Shown here: piece by piece, positions 1-7,881 of the stretch | Layout: the number at the start of each line of letters is the position of its first letter | How positions within the stretch are numbered: position 1 is the first letter of the stretch | Source of the DNA: Thermoguttaceae bacterium | Lineage (GTDB): Bacteria; Planctomycetota; Planctomycetia; Pirellulales; Thermoguttaceae | Assembly (NCBI GenBank): GCA_017407125.1 | Contig: JAFQXE010000038.1 | Location: 164,936 to 228,935 of the forward strand | Length of the DNA: 64,000 bases | Reading direction: 5' to 3' | Translations under genes and position numbers: made by a program | Notes under the pieces: model-generated | Told to the model about the DNA's origin: nothing | Database searches by the model: none | The model's input: the letters and a program-made list of their open reading frames with translations, nothing else

Positions 1-507
1 GTACGTCAGTTCCGTTCCCGGTTCGACAACCCACATGTAAGACGCCATGTTGCTTACGCTTCGCGATCCGATAATGGTATACGTCTTGTCTTTTTCAACT
101 TTAACGTTAGTATAAGCATTGGCGTTGGCTTGCGCGATGTTGAAATACTCGTTATTTCCGGAACGACCCCAAAAATACTTTTCAGCGCCTGTTGCGAAAA
201 ATGAAACGCCAGACCATTGCGCCGTATTCAAAGCGGTTGCTGTATAATCAACTTTGAAGGTTGTTGAACCCGTTGGGACTTTGCCGGTCGTTTCCGTTCC
301 GTTGAAAGTGATGTACGTGGTTGTATTGCTGACAACCATTTTCCCGTCCTGAGTCAGGTCGGAACTCCAATTTCCCGACGTTCCGCCGCCGTAATTCCAG
401 CCGGTTTTCCCGCCGCTGAAATCGTCCGTACCGATAATCTCCGCGTTGGCTATGCCCGTTATGACAGCCAAAGCGACCAACAATCCAAGTGTAAATGTGC
501 GTTTCAT
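1..507 (-). CDS. Secreted protein, C-terminus off the window edge
   Basis: An open frame runs from an ATG at 507 to base 1, giving 169 residues with no stop. The N-terminus (MKRTFTLGLLVALAVITGIANA) is a clear Sec signal peptide with an ANA-type cleavage site near residue 22. The mature part is rich in Gly, Thr, Ser and Asn and starts with a segment (DDFSGGKTGWNYGGG) typical of secreted beta-sandwich proteins of the LamG or PEP-CTERM kind in planctomycetes. No catalytic motif is visible. A C-terminal PEP-CTERM anchor would lie outside the window, so that assignment is a guess. The gene lies downstream of the DUF1080/SGNH gene on the same strand, but a terminator lies between them, so it is probably transcribed separately. 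Confidence 0.7.
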   Translation of the reverse strand, partial: MKRTFTLGLLVALAVITGIANAEIIGTDDFSGGKTGWNYGGGTSGNWSSDLTQDGKMVVSNTTTYITFNGTETTGKVPTGSTTFKVDYTATALNTAQWSGVSFFATGAEKYFWGRSGNNEYFNIAQANANAYTNVKVEKDKTYTIIGSRSVSNMASYMWVVEPGTELTY

Positions 508-609
508 TTGTTTGTGTATGTTAAACGTTTTACTGATTTGATGTGTTTTTGCGTATTAGTATATTTATACTCAATATATAGTATAATCAAGATTTTGAAA
601 ATATCAAAT

Positions 610-648
610 AAAAAAAGCCCGAAAAATCGATATTTTTCGGACTTTTTC
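610..648. terminator. Hairpin terminator after the DUF1080/SGNH gene
   Basis: The arms AAAAAGCCCGAAAAAT and ATATTTTTCGGACTTTTT form a long stem with one mismatch, flanked by A and T tracts on both sides. It could work in either direction. It lies about 55 bases after the stop of the minus-strand gene that ends at 704. Confidence 0.75.
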
Positions 649-703
649 AGCCTAAATTGCCGGTTATTATAGATTTAATACGGAACCTCGGCGCGGCTAA
701 AGG

Positions 704-2149
704 CTATTTGCTCAAAATCGCGTCGGCGATGGCTTTTGCCTGGGCGTCGATGGCGTGTCCTTTGAAGTGGACGCCGTCTGACCACAGGTTGTTTTTATCC
801 ATGGCGTTGGTCAGCTCGTACAGGTCGATGACCGGCAGGTTCTCTTCCTTGGCGATCTGTTTGACGATTTCGTTCAGCTCGACGGCGCGGGCATTGTTCT
901 TTTCGTCTCTGACCGGGGTGCTGGTAACGAGGTAAATTCTGGCGTCGGGGCATTTCGCCTTGAGGTACTGGACGCACAGCTTGTACGAGTTGCGATATTC
1001 TTCCGTCGACGTGCTGGTTTGAAGCAGGCTGTGAAGCCCATTGTTGAACGTAATGACGTCAAACTTGTTCTGTGACAGCAGGATGTCGAGATAACGCATG
1101 TAGTCGGCGTCGGAAACGCACTTGGACGACGCCCAGTATCCGTGGTAGTATTTGCCGTGAATCAGACCGTTGACTCTGCCCTGATAGGCGTTGCAGATGG
1201 AGTCGCCGATACACAGCGCGCGCGGCAGGGCGTTGTCGGTCGAGTTGTGAATGTACGACGTCGTCCATTCGATGTTCTCTCGAACGCGGCTGGTCTTTTC
1301 CGGCTTGAACTGCTTGTACAGCGGGTCCTGTCTGTCGAGGTCGGGCGACGGCGCGGTTTGAGCGGGAATGACCCAAATGTTGCGGAATTCGACCGGGCAG
1401 CCGTGTCCGCCGAATCCGATGTGACCGGTTTTGCGTCCGTTAAACGAAGACGGCATGCTGGCATGTCCCGTTCCGCCGTAAATGGCTGTGTTGCACTGAA
1501 CCATCTGTCCGTTGAGCAGAACTGTTACACGAGCCTGTTCCGTCATCTTGCCTTTGGCGTCGTACTTGGGAGCGCGGAAGAAGATGTCGTAGGTCTGCCA
1601 GTTTCCCGGCGGCAGGCAGGCGTTGACCAGCGGCGGGAACTGCCCGTAAACGGAGCCGCACAAACCGTCTGAATAAGAATTGACGGTGTAGTTGTCGAAG
1701 ATCTGAATTTCAACGGTGTCGAAAATCAGAACGCCGTTGTTGCCCTGATTCCCCCACGGACCGTTGAAATTGGCGGGAGAGCGGTATTCCAGATGAAGCT
1801 GGAAGTCCCCGTATTCTTCTTTCGTGGCAATGTTTCCGCCGGTGCATTCCAGGTTCTTGTCTTTGTTGATAACCCACTTGGTATCCTGCCATTGATCCAG
1901 ATTGGAACCGTCAAAAAGAACCTTCGCGTTTTTGGGCGCGGGCGCAAAATAGACGCTTGCCGGGTCAGGCGTAACCTTGACAGGACGGGGACGGTCGACG
2001 TCGTGAATGCGATACTCGCTCCACGGCTGCTTGGGCGTGTTGTCGTACCCGACTCTTTCGCCGTCGTTAATAAACCCTTCAGCATAGACAAGGGAAATCG
2101 CGACCGCAAAAGCCGCTGTTACAATCAGTGCAAGGTGAAATTTTTTCAT
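704..2149 (-). CDS. Secreted DUF1080 (LamG-like) and SGNH hydrolase fusion
   Basis: This is an exported two-domain protein of about 481 residues. The start at 2149 is chosen over an upstream in-frame start because it begins a clear signal peptide (MKKFHLALIVTAAFAVAISLVYA) and has AGAGG seven bases upstream. The first domain (KVLFDGSNLDQW, later GNQGNNGVLIFDTVEIQIFD and NWQTYDIFFRAPKYD) matches the DUF1080 / 3-keto-disaccharide hydrolase fold, a concanavalin-like sandwich common in planctomycetes. The second domain has SGNH blocks: GDSI (nucleophile Ser), FNNG (Asn), and DGVHF near the C-terminus (Asp and His). Together these suggest a periplasmic or extracellular carbohydrate hydrolase or esterase acting on sugar polymers; the substrate cannot be told from sequence. 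Its N-terminal domain resembles the partial gene at the right end of the window. Confidence 0.85.
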   Translation of the reverse strand: MKKFHLALIVTAAFAVAISLVYAEGFINDGERVGYDNTPKQPWSEYRIHDVDRPRPVKVTPDPASVYFAPAPKNAKVLFDGSNLDQWQDTKWVINKDKNLECTGGNIATKEEYGDFQLHLEYRSPANFNGPWGNQGNNGVLIFDTVEIQIFDNYTVNSYSDGLCGSVYGQFPPLVNACLPPGNWQTYDIFFRAPKYDAKGKMTEQARVTVLLNGQMVQCNTAIYGGTGHASMPSSFNGRKTGHIGFGGHGCPVEFRNIWVIPAQTAPSPDLDRQDPLYKQFKPEKTSRVRENIEWTTSYIHNSTDNALPRALCIGDSICNAYQGRVNGLIHGKYYHGYWASSKCVSDADYMRYLDILLSQNKFDVITFNNGLHSLLQTSTSTEEYRNSYKLCVQYLKAKCPDARIYLVTSTPVRDEKNNARAVELNEIVKQIAKEENLPVIDLYELTNAMDKNNLWSDGVHFKGHAIDAQAKAIADAILSK

Positions 2150-2592
2150 GAATAAACCTCTGGTTAAATGAAATGGAATAAATGTATCGTTGTAAGTTTG
2201 TTTGATCTCCAAACGACTAATAGCGATTATACATCGCCGTAAAATAAATTGCAAGAGGAGAGACAGGGGGGCAGGAAGAGAAAAAACTCGTCAGGGGGGC
2301 TTGAATTCTAGTGCGCTTTTAGTTATTCTCAAAGGTGAGAATACGGTAAAACTATTCCAAATCCTGCAATAATTAGCGCATATCCCAGCGACACGATATT
2401 GGTTAAAGTCTTCCGTTATATGAAGACAAGGCAATTTACGTCATTGCGTTTTGAATTGGCAGACGATTTTTTAAAAATTTTTTTGAAAAGCAGTCAGAAA
2501 ATCTGTCATTTTTACCCGGTTAGTTTCGTATATAGAGGAATAGACAGCAGTCTGATTGTATTAATCCCCTTAAGCAAAGGACATAAACTACT
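2150..2592. other. Intergenic region upstream of cas13b, with a perfect hairpin
   Basis: This 443-base gap separates the minus-strand DUF1080/SGNH gene from cas13b, so it must hold both divergent promoters. The clearest structure is at 2324-2343: TATTCTCA and TGAGAATA form a perfect 8-bp stem with an AAGG loop. It could be an operator or a transcript hairpin. The DNA from 2460 to 2530 is very T-rich. No convincing sigma-70 promoter and no protein gene were found; AAAGGA at 2577-2582 may be the ribosome site for cas13b. Confidence 0.5.
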
Positions 2593-5500
2593 ATGTTAAA
2601 AGAAGAAAAAGAACGTCGCGGTTCGTTTTGGGCAACCTATTACACAAATGCTTGCAGCAACCTGATCAACGTGATTAAATACGCTGGAGGCGACCGACAG
2701 GTTAAAAAGGGACAGGGACGTTCTGAGCAAGACGTGGCACAAATCGTAATTCTCGACGATTATGGCGATATGAAAATTCATGATTCGAAAGCAATTCAAA
2801 AGCTTCTCGGTGACGATTCCTCAACAGGCAATGCCGAAAAACAGCCAGGCGATGCAGAAAAAAAGAAAAGCAAAAGCAGCGATTCCCCAAAAAATCTTGT
2901 CGAAAAACGGCGCATTGTCCGTGAACTGGAGAACTGCCTTCCGTTCTTGAAGAATCTCCATGTCTACTGCAAGGACAAGCTCAACTACAATCCCAAATTG
3001 CTTGACGATCCGAATTGCGTTCTTGATGAAGATGAAAAAGAACAGTCCCCGGATTTCTATTACAGCAACTACGCTGATTTGGTAATGGGATTTGTCAAAT
3101 TGCTTTACGTAATCCGCAACTATTTTGCGCATTACGAACACAGCCCCATTGCAATTCCAGACGTTCGGTGGCTTGAACCGGATAAAGAGGAAGATATATC
3201 CGGGAACGAAGACGATGCAAACGTCAATGAAAACAGTACAAAATCAACGGCGTCGTCCAGAAGGCCCCACTCTGACAGAACTCCCTCCATTATCCGTTAT
3301 CTGAACGTTTTGTTTGACGCCAACATCAGAACGGTCAAACAGCGGAATTACCAGGGCGAAGGCGCTGACGACTCCCATTTCAAAAAATTTCGCCGATCTG
3401 TGCAGGATGGAAAAAAAGTCAAAGCCAACCCGGATTTCTGCTTTAGCTTTTATAAGGATAACGAATTGACTCCTGCGGCGTTAGTATTTATTGCTTCGCA
3501 GTTTTTGGAAAAGGCGGACGCCAATAAAGTCTTGTCGTCAAACGGCATTGAAACGAAGTACCAGCCGTCGATAATGATGGTTCTCGGATTCCCCAACCCT
3601 GATCCTGACATGGAAAAACGTATTCGCCGCGTTTTTACCGTTCACTCTGCCAAGCTGCCGCACCCAAGAGTTGAAACGGCAGACATGATGTCTAACCAAA
3701 CCTTGGGGCTTGACATCTTAAATTACCTGCATCGCTGCCCGGCGGAACTGTTTGAGATGATCCCGCCGTCCATGCAGGAAGAGCTCCGTCAGGAGCCAGA
3801 TCCGAAAGACCCCTATCAGGACGTCTATTTTAAGCGCTATAAATCGCGATACGTTCATCTGGCGCTTAGTACTCTGGACCGAATGGAGTATCTGAATGAC
3901 ATCCGGTTTGGCGTCAACATGGGAACGTACTATTTCGGCAAACATTCCAGACCGGTTATCGACGGAACGACCATGGAAGATCGGCGTTTGACAAAATCGG
4001 TGTACTGGTATACGCGCATCCAGGACGCGGTCAAGTATTATCTTGATCGGAAATCGTCTTTGTACTGTACGCCGGAAAGCAAAGCCAAAACCCCTGACGT
4101 CTACAGAACGGAGATGTTCCCGCAGTACATTATCGAAGACAATATGGTTCCGTTGAAAATCACTCCTCCTAATGTACGGGAATTCCCCCATCCGGAACTG
4201 GACGAGTCGGGTCAGACTGCGCCCCATAACCTCGCGCCGGACGCGTGGCTGTCTACGTACGAATTGCCAATCATCCTGTTTTTGCGCGCTACAGGAGATG
4301 GACGCGTCAACTTGCGAATTGTCGATTATGTCAAACGCTGGAAGACGTTTATCAGCAAGCTGGCGCAGGCAAACGACAGCGAATTGTCCGCGATGCTGAG
4401 TCCTGAAAACAACCGTTATCTGGAGTTCCGAAAAGGCGTTCGCGGCAACGGAAAAATCAACGTCGAAGATCTCCCGAATTCGATTCGCCATTACGTTCTC
4501 GAGGGAACGATTAAGCCGCTGTATAAAAACAGTCAGGGCGACGAACTGACCTCCAATCAGGCGGCTAAAATCTGGATTGAAAACGAGATTAAAAAGACGG
4601 AGCGTCTGTTGGATTCTTTTAAAAAAGCTTCTGAATACGGCGTAAAATTGGGAAAGAAATCGCGTTCCAATTTCAACGACGGAAGGCTGGCAACATGGCT
4701 CTTGAAGGATTTTATGTATCTGCAAAAATCCAACAAAAACAAGGACGACAAGTTTGGCAAAGTCAAATCCTCGCCTGATTACTGCGCTTTGGAAGAGTTC
4801 CTGAGAATTCTTGCTCAGAATCCCGGCGATATATCGACCATGCTTTCCAAAGCCAGGATCATGGACTATAAAGACTTTGACCATCCGTTTGTCAGAGAGG
4901 CGATTCAAAGCTTTAAATCAGACGCTTTCGTAACAACCCGGCGTTTTTACGTACGTTATCTGCAAAAGCGGCTGGAATGGCTTAAATCTGAAGCCGTCAT
5001 GAATAATTGGGCGGATGAAGTTTATCCGCTTCGACGTCTCGATCAGAGAAACGACAGGATTAACTGCGCCAAAGCCGCAAACGGCGAGATGGAATATATC
5101 CGCAGCATTGCGAAAAATCTCGTCAATGAACCGGTCAATCTGCCTCGGTATTTGTTTGACGACCTGGTTAAGGACGCTGCCAGAAAAGCTAATATTGAAA
5201 TCCCCGAACGCGCCAATTCGACCTGGCTGATTATGAAGTACAACAGTATGGAGTCAAAGTCTACAGACGGTCAAGACGTTCAAGGGTTTTACTATTGGGA
5301 CTACTACTTTAACTGCGAACCGTTCAAGAAACTCTTTCATTTTCTTTTGGGAAACCCGAAGCTGATTCGTCCGAACGCCCAAACGCTCAATGAATGGCAG
5401 TCAAAGTTCAAACAGTTTGATAAAACGCAGCTTGCCGTTATCATTAAAAACGCCCTGAAAGACAAAGCGGAATCTGAGGAGAAGGCCGTTTTGATGCGGT

Positions 5501-6369
5501 TGTTCAATAAGTTTAAGGAGACGGAAAAGAATATCCGTCATTGCATCGTTCAGGACATCTCTCTTCAGTACGCCATGCAGGCGCTTTTGTCAGACATCCC
5601 GAGAGAAGAACTCCAGCTGTGCCAGATTCAGATTCAGGGAAACGACCCGGAGGTAATTGCAGCCGCGCCCTTGGAACTCAAGCCGTCTGAAAAACGCAAT
5701 CCCATGCTCAATCAGCTGGTTAAAATGGAACAGTGGGCGCCCATTCCCGATCCCGATAAACCGAAAAACATCATCGGACAGTTCCGGATTTACGGAACCA
5801 TGAAACGAAAGAAATATGGGGACTTCCTTCGACTTGTCAACGACCCCAGATTGCCTTCGCTGATGCGATGGTATTTAAAAATGGGGAAGCAGGAGATTGA
5901 CTATACAACGCTCTCGCGGGAGTTTGAAGAGTTTGACCGCTGTTACAGACTCAGCATGTTCCGGTTTATTTATGATTTTGAGAAACGGACGATTGAAAAG
6001 AATGGTTTGAAACTCGACGGCGTCGATTTTATTGACTTTGACGCCATTGTCGAGTCAACGGATTTATCGCTTACCGATAAACAGATTCTGAACATTTCCC
6101 GAAACGGCGCGGCTCACCAATACTATCCGGAATACCGAGTCCGAAAAAGCGATGAAAAAAAGCTTTCCCCTGAAGAGTTGGCAAAACTTCAATCAGAATT
6201 AGAGCAATTCAACGTTCAGATTATTGAACGGTTTAATCAATCGGGCGGAACGTTGATTTCAGCCATTTTAGCGACTGTCGCCAAACGTTTTGAAAGCCCA
6301 TCCGACAGCCCGCAGACGACGAAAGTCAAGCCGAACAAGGCTAAGAACGCTAATCGAAAGCGGAAATGA
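2593..6369 (+). CDS. cas13b: Type VI-B CRISPR RNA-guided RNase Cas13b
   Basis: This 1258-residue protein is the single effector of a type VI-B CRISPR system: it binds crRNA and cuts target RNA with a paired HEPN active site. Two RxxxxH motifs are visible: RNYFAH at residues 175-180 and RNGAAH at 1170-1175. One motif near each end, with about 1000 residues between them, is the Cas13b layout (from memory, the Bergeyella protein is about 1220 residues with its second motif near 1177). The downstream repeats have the VI-B form (36 bases, GTTG at the start, CAAC at the end). Hydrophilic low-complexity stretches lie at about residues 70-105 and 195-235, which may be linkers or lineage insertions. 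The ribosome site is probably AAAGGA 10 bases upstream. No cas1, cas2, csx27 or csx28 is adjacent. Known VI-B hosts are mostly Bacteroidetes, so this host is unusual. The family call is firm; activity is inferred. Confidence 0.93.
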   Translation: MLKEEKERRGSFWATYYTNACSNLINVIKYAGGDRQVKKGQGRSEQDVAQIVILDDYGDMKIHDSKAIQKLLGDDSSTGNAEKQPGDAEKKKSKSSDSPKNLVEKRRIVRELENCLPFLKNLHVYCKDKLNYNPKLLDDPNCVLDEDEKEQSPDFYYSNYADLVMGFVKLLYVIRNYFAHYEHSPIAIPDVRWLEPDKEEDISGNEDDANVNENSTKSTASSRRPHSDRTPSIIRYLNVLFDANIRTVKQRNYQGEGADDSHFKKFRRSVQDGKKVKANPDFCFSFYKDNELTPAALVFIASQFLEKADANKVLSSNGIETKYQPSIMMVLGFPNPDPDMEKRIRRVFTVHSAKLPHPRVETADMMSNQTLGLDILNYLHRCPAELFEMIPPSMQEELRQEPDPKDPYQDVYFKRYKSRYVHLALSTLDRMEYLNDIRFGVNMGTYYFGKHSRPVIDGTTMEDRRLTKSVYWYTRIQDAVKYYLDRKSSLYCTPESKAKTPDVYRTEMFPQYIIEDNMVPLKITPPNVREFPHPELDESGQTAPHNLAPDAWLSTYELPIILFLRATGDGRVNLRIVDYVKRWKTFISKLAQANDSELSAMLSPENNRYLEFRKGVRGNGKINVEDLPNSIRHYVLEGTIKPLYKNSQGDELTSNQAAKIWIENEIKKTERLLDSFKKASEYGVKLGKKSRSNFNDGRLATWLLKDFMYLQKSNKNKDDKFGKVKSSPDYCALEEFLRILAQNPGDISTMLSKARIMDYKDFDHPFVREAIQSFKSDAFVTTRRFYVRYLQKRLEWLKSEAVMNNWADEVYPLRRLDQRNDRINCAKAANGEMEYIRSIAKNLVNEPVNLPRYLFDDLVKDAARKANIEIPERANSTWLIMKYNSMESKSTDGQDVQGFYYWDYYFNCEPFKKLFHFLLGNPKLIRPNAQTLNEWQSKFKQFDKTQLAVIIKNALKDKAESEEKAVLMRLFNKFKETEKNIRHCIVQDISLQYAMQALLSDIPREELQLCQIQIQGNDPEVIAAAPLELKPSEKRNPMLNQLVKMEQWAPIPDPDKPKNIIGQFRIYGTMKRKKYGDFLRLVNDPRLPSLMRWYLKMGKQEIDYTTLSREFEEFDRCYRLSMFRFIYDFEKRTIEKNGLKLDGVDFIDFDAIVESTDLSLTDKQILNISRNGAAHQYYPEYRVRKSDEKKLSPEELAKLQSELEQFNVQIIERFNQSGGTLISAILATVAKRFESPSDSPQTTKVKPNKAKNANRKRK

Positions 6370-6640
6370 GCGATATTGCCAAAAAAGCGGCTCATCTCGC
6401 CGGATTCCGCTTTGCGGGTGAGTCGCTAACCTATGCGCTGTCAAGAACTTACGAAAAGTGAAGACGGAAATGAATCGTTCAGAAGCGGAGATTGTCACAT
6501 GGCGTCGAATAGCAGTCGTTGTTTTATAAGGACTTACGTCAAATTTTGGGGGTGAAAATTAAAAATTCGTTCCCCTCTTGACGCGATTAGCGTTTTTGGT
6601 ATATTTGACACCGTAAAAACAAGGCTCATTTGGGCCTGGA
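6370..6640 (+). promoter_or_regulatory. CRISPR leader region between cas13b and the array
   Basis: These 271 bases hold no protein gene. Just after the cas13b stop an imperfect inverted repeat at 6386-6426 (AGCGGCTCAT against GTGAGTCGCT) could end the cas13b transcript or form a small structured RNA. The rest should contain the array promoter, because the conserved repeats are at this end and the degenerate repeats are at the far end, and because VI-B repeats read GTTG to CAAC on the transcribed strand. The exact promoter could not be placed. Confidence 0.6.
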
Positions 6641-7419
6641 GTTGTAGAAGCCCCTATTTCGTGGGGTATGTGCAACTCTGAAACCAAATCGGTCCAAAAG
6701 TTTTTCATGGTTGTAGAAGCCCCTATTTCGTGGGGTATGTGCAACAGCAGCAAAATAGTTAATGGGGTCATGCAACCGTTGTAGAAGCCCCTATTTCGTG
6801 GGGTATGTGCAACGTACCTTCACCCAGCCATGTGTAGTCGATCTTGTTGTAGAAGCCCCTATTTCGTGGGGTATGTGCAACCCAGTTTTCTTAGTTTGAG
6901 ATAAGTGAGTATGAGTTGTAGAAGCCCCTATTTCGTGGGGTATGTGCAACCCTGTATACGGATGCTTATGCGTATTATTCCAGGTTGTAGAAGCCCCTAT
7001 TTCGTGGGGTATGTGCAACATATCGTTTAGGAGTAACTCGTTTTGACATTGAGTTGTAGAAGCCCCTATTTCGTGGGGTATGTGCAACTCAGAGAAAAAC
7101 CAAAATGTGTACAATTCATGTTGTAGAAGCCCCTATTTCGTGGGGTATGTGCAACCGGAGTGTAAGACATGTTTAAAACTCCTTTGTTGTAGAAGCCCCT
7201 ATTTCGTGGGGTATGTGCAACTATTACGTTCTAAAAATCAATCTCGACTTCGTTGTAGAAACCCCTATTTTGTGGGGTATGTGCAACTAGTTCAACAATA
7301 TATTCAAAGGGTTCATAGGTTGTAGAAGCCCCTATTTCGTGGGGTATGTGCAACAAAGAAGTATCGCATAGCTTTTTTCTTTCGTTGTAGAATCTCCAAT
7401 TTCGTGGAGTATGTGCAAC
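6641..7419 (+). CRISPR. Type VI-B CRISPR array, 12 repeats and 11 spacers
   Basis: The 36-base repeats start at 6641, 6710, 6778, 6846, 6915, 6984, 7053, 7120, 7186, 7252, 7319 and 7384. The spacers are 33, 32, 32, 33, 33, 33, 31, 30, 30, 31 and 29 bases long in order. The repeat begins GTTGTAGAAG and ends TATGTGCAAC. Its core CCCC and GGGG form a 4-bp stem around an 8-base loop. Repeats 1-9 and 11 are identical; repeat 10 has two changes and repeat 12 has four, so the leader-distal end is at 7419. The repeat is very like known Cas13b repeats, in which the crRNA carries the spacer 5' and the repeat 3'. Orientation matches cas13b. No spacer could be matched to a target by eye. Confidence 0.97.
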
Positions 7420-7434
7420 AGAACTATGCGTAAC

Positions 7435-7477
7435 AAAAAAAGACGAGCCGAGAACTAATGTTCTCGACTCGTCTTTG
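7435..7477. terminator. Hairpin terminator after the CRISPR array
   Basis: GACGAGCCGAGAAC and GTTCTCGACTCGTC pair around a TAAT loop with one C-A mismatch, with an A tract before and a T-rich tail after. It lies 20 bases after the last repeat and probably ends the pre-crRNA. Confidence 0.75.
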
Positions 7478-7499
7478 TGTTTATAAGAGATTTAATTTT

Positions 7500-7540
7500 T
7501 TCTGTAGCGGACTTACGTCCGCGATCCAGAATGGTTGCAG
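7500..7540. repeat. REP-like hairpin element
   Basis: GCGGACTTACGTCCGC is a hairpin followed by GATCCAG. The same layout, a GCGG...CCGC hairpin followed by GATCCAG, occurs in the REP-like repeats beside the transposase near 40 kb. The stretch from 7478 to 7881 holds no convincing gene; it contains this element and the heptamer array at 7838. Confidence 0.5.
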
Positions 7541-7837
7541 ACTGCGTCGTTGTTTTACAGCGGGGCATTGGCCTTTGGCGGCAGGGGACTGCCGCGTGCC
7601 GGTTGTTCTAGCGGGCTTTCCATGTTCAGAAGATTCTTGGAAGCTTCCGCTTTCCTTGACGGCTTTGCCGTCAAGTTGGCCCCCGGGGACAGGCACCATC
7701 CGGGGGGCGTTTTTGGCTACGCAATACGGTATTTCACCCTTCGAACATCCAGTAACCAATCGGCGAAAATCCGTCTAATCCGTAAAATCCGTGTGCGGAC
7801 TGACCCGCTCATAACTAACGGGGAAGCGAAGCGTCAG

Positions 7838-7865
7838 CTCCTCACTCCTCACTCCTCATTCCTAA
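7838..7865. repeat. Tandem heptamer array (CTCCTCA type)
   Basis: Three exact CTCCTCA units are followed by TTCCTAA. It lies just past the stop of the minus-strand gene that ends at 7882. The reverse complement (GAGGAGT phase) matches the arrays at 25541 and 41629. Confidence 0.75.
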
Positions 7866-7881
7866 CTACTTGTCAACTCGA

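Noticed and set aside
2399..2599. A 66-codon frame starting with TTG just before cas13b
   Set aside because: No ribosome site, a TTG start, overlap with the start of cas13b and no family resemblance. csx27 and csx28 are about three times longer and membrane-bound.
3718..4908. 396-residue frame opposite cas13b
   Set aside because: It lies inside the effector gene, has no known motif and mirrors its codon bias.
6559..7325. Open frames running through the CRISPR array on both strands
   Set aside because: They translate the repeat over and over with spacer-derived sequence between copies. They are by-products of the array.
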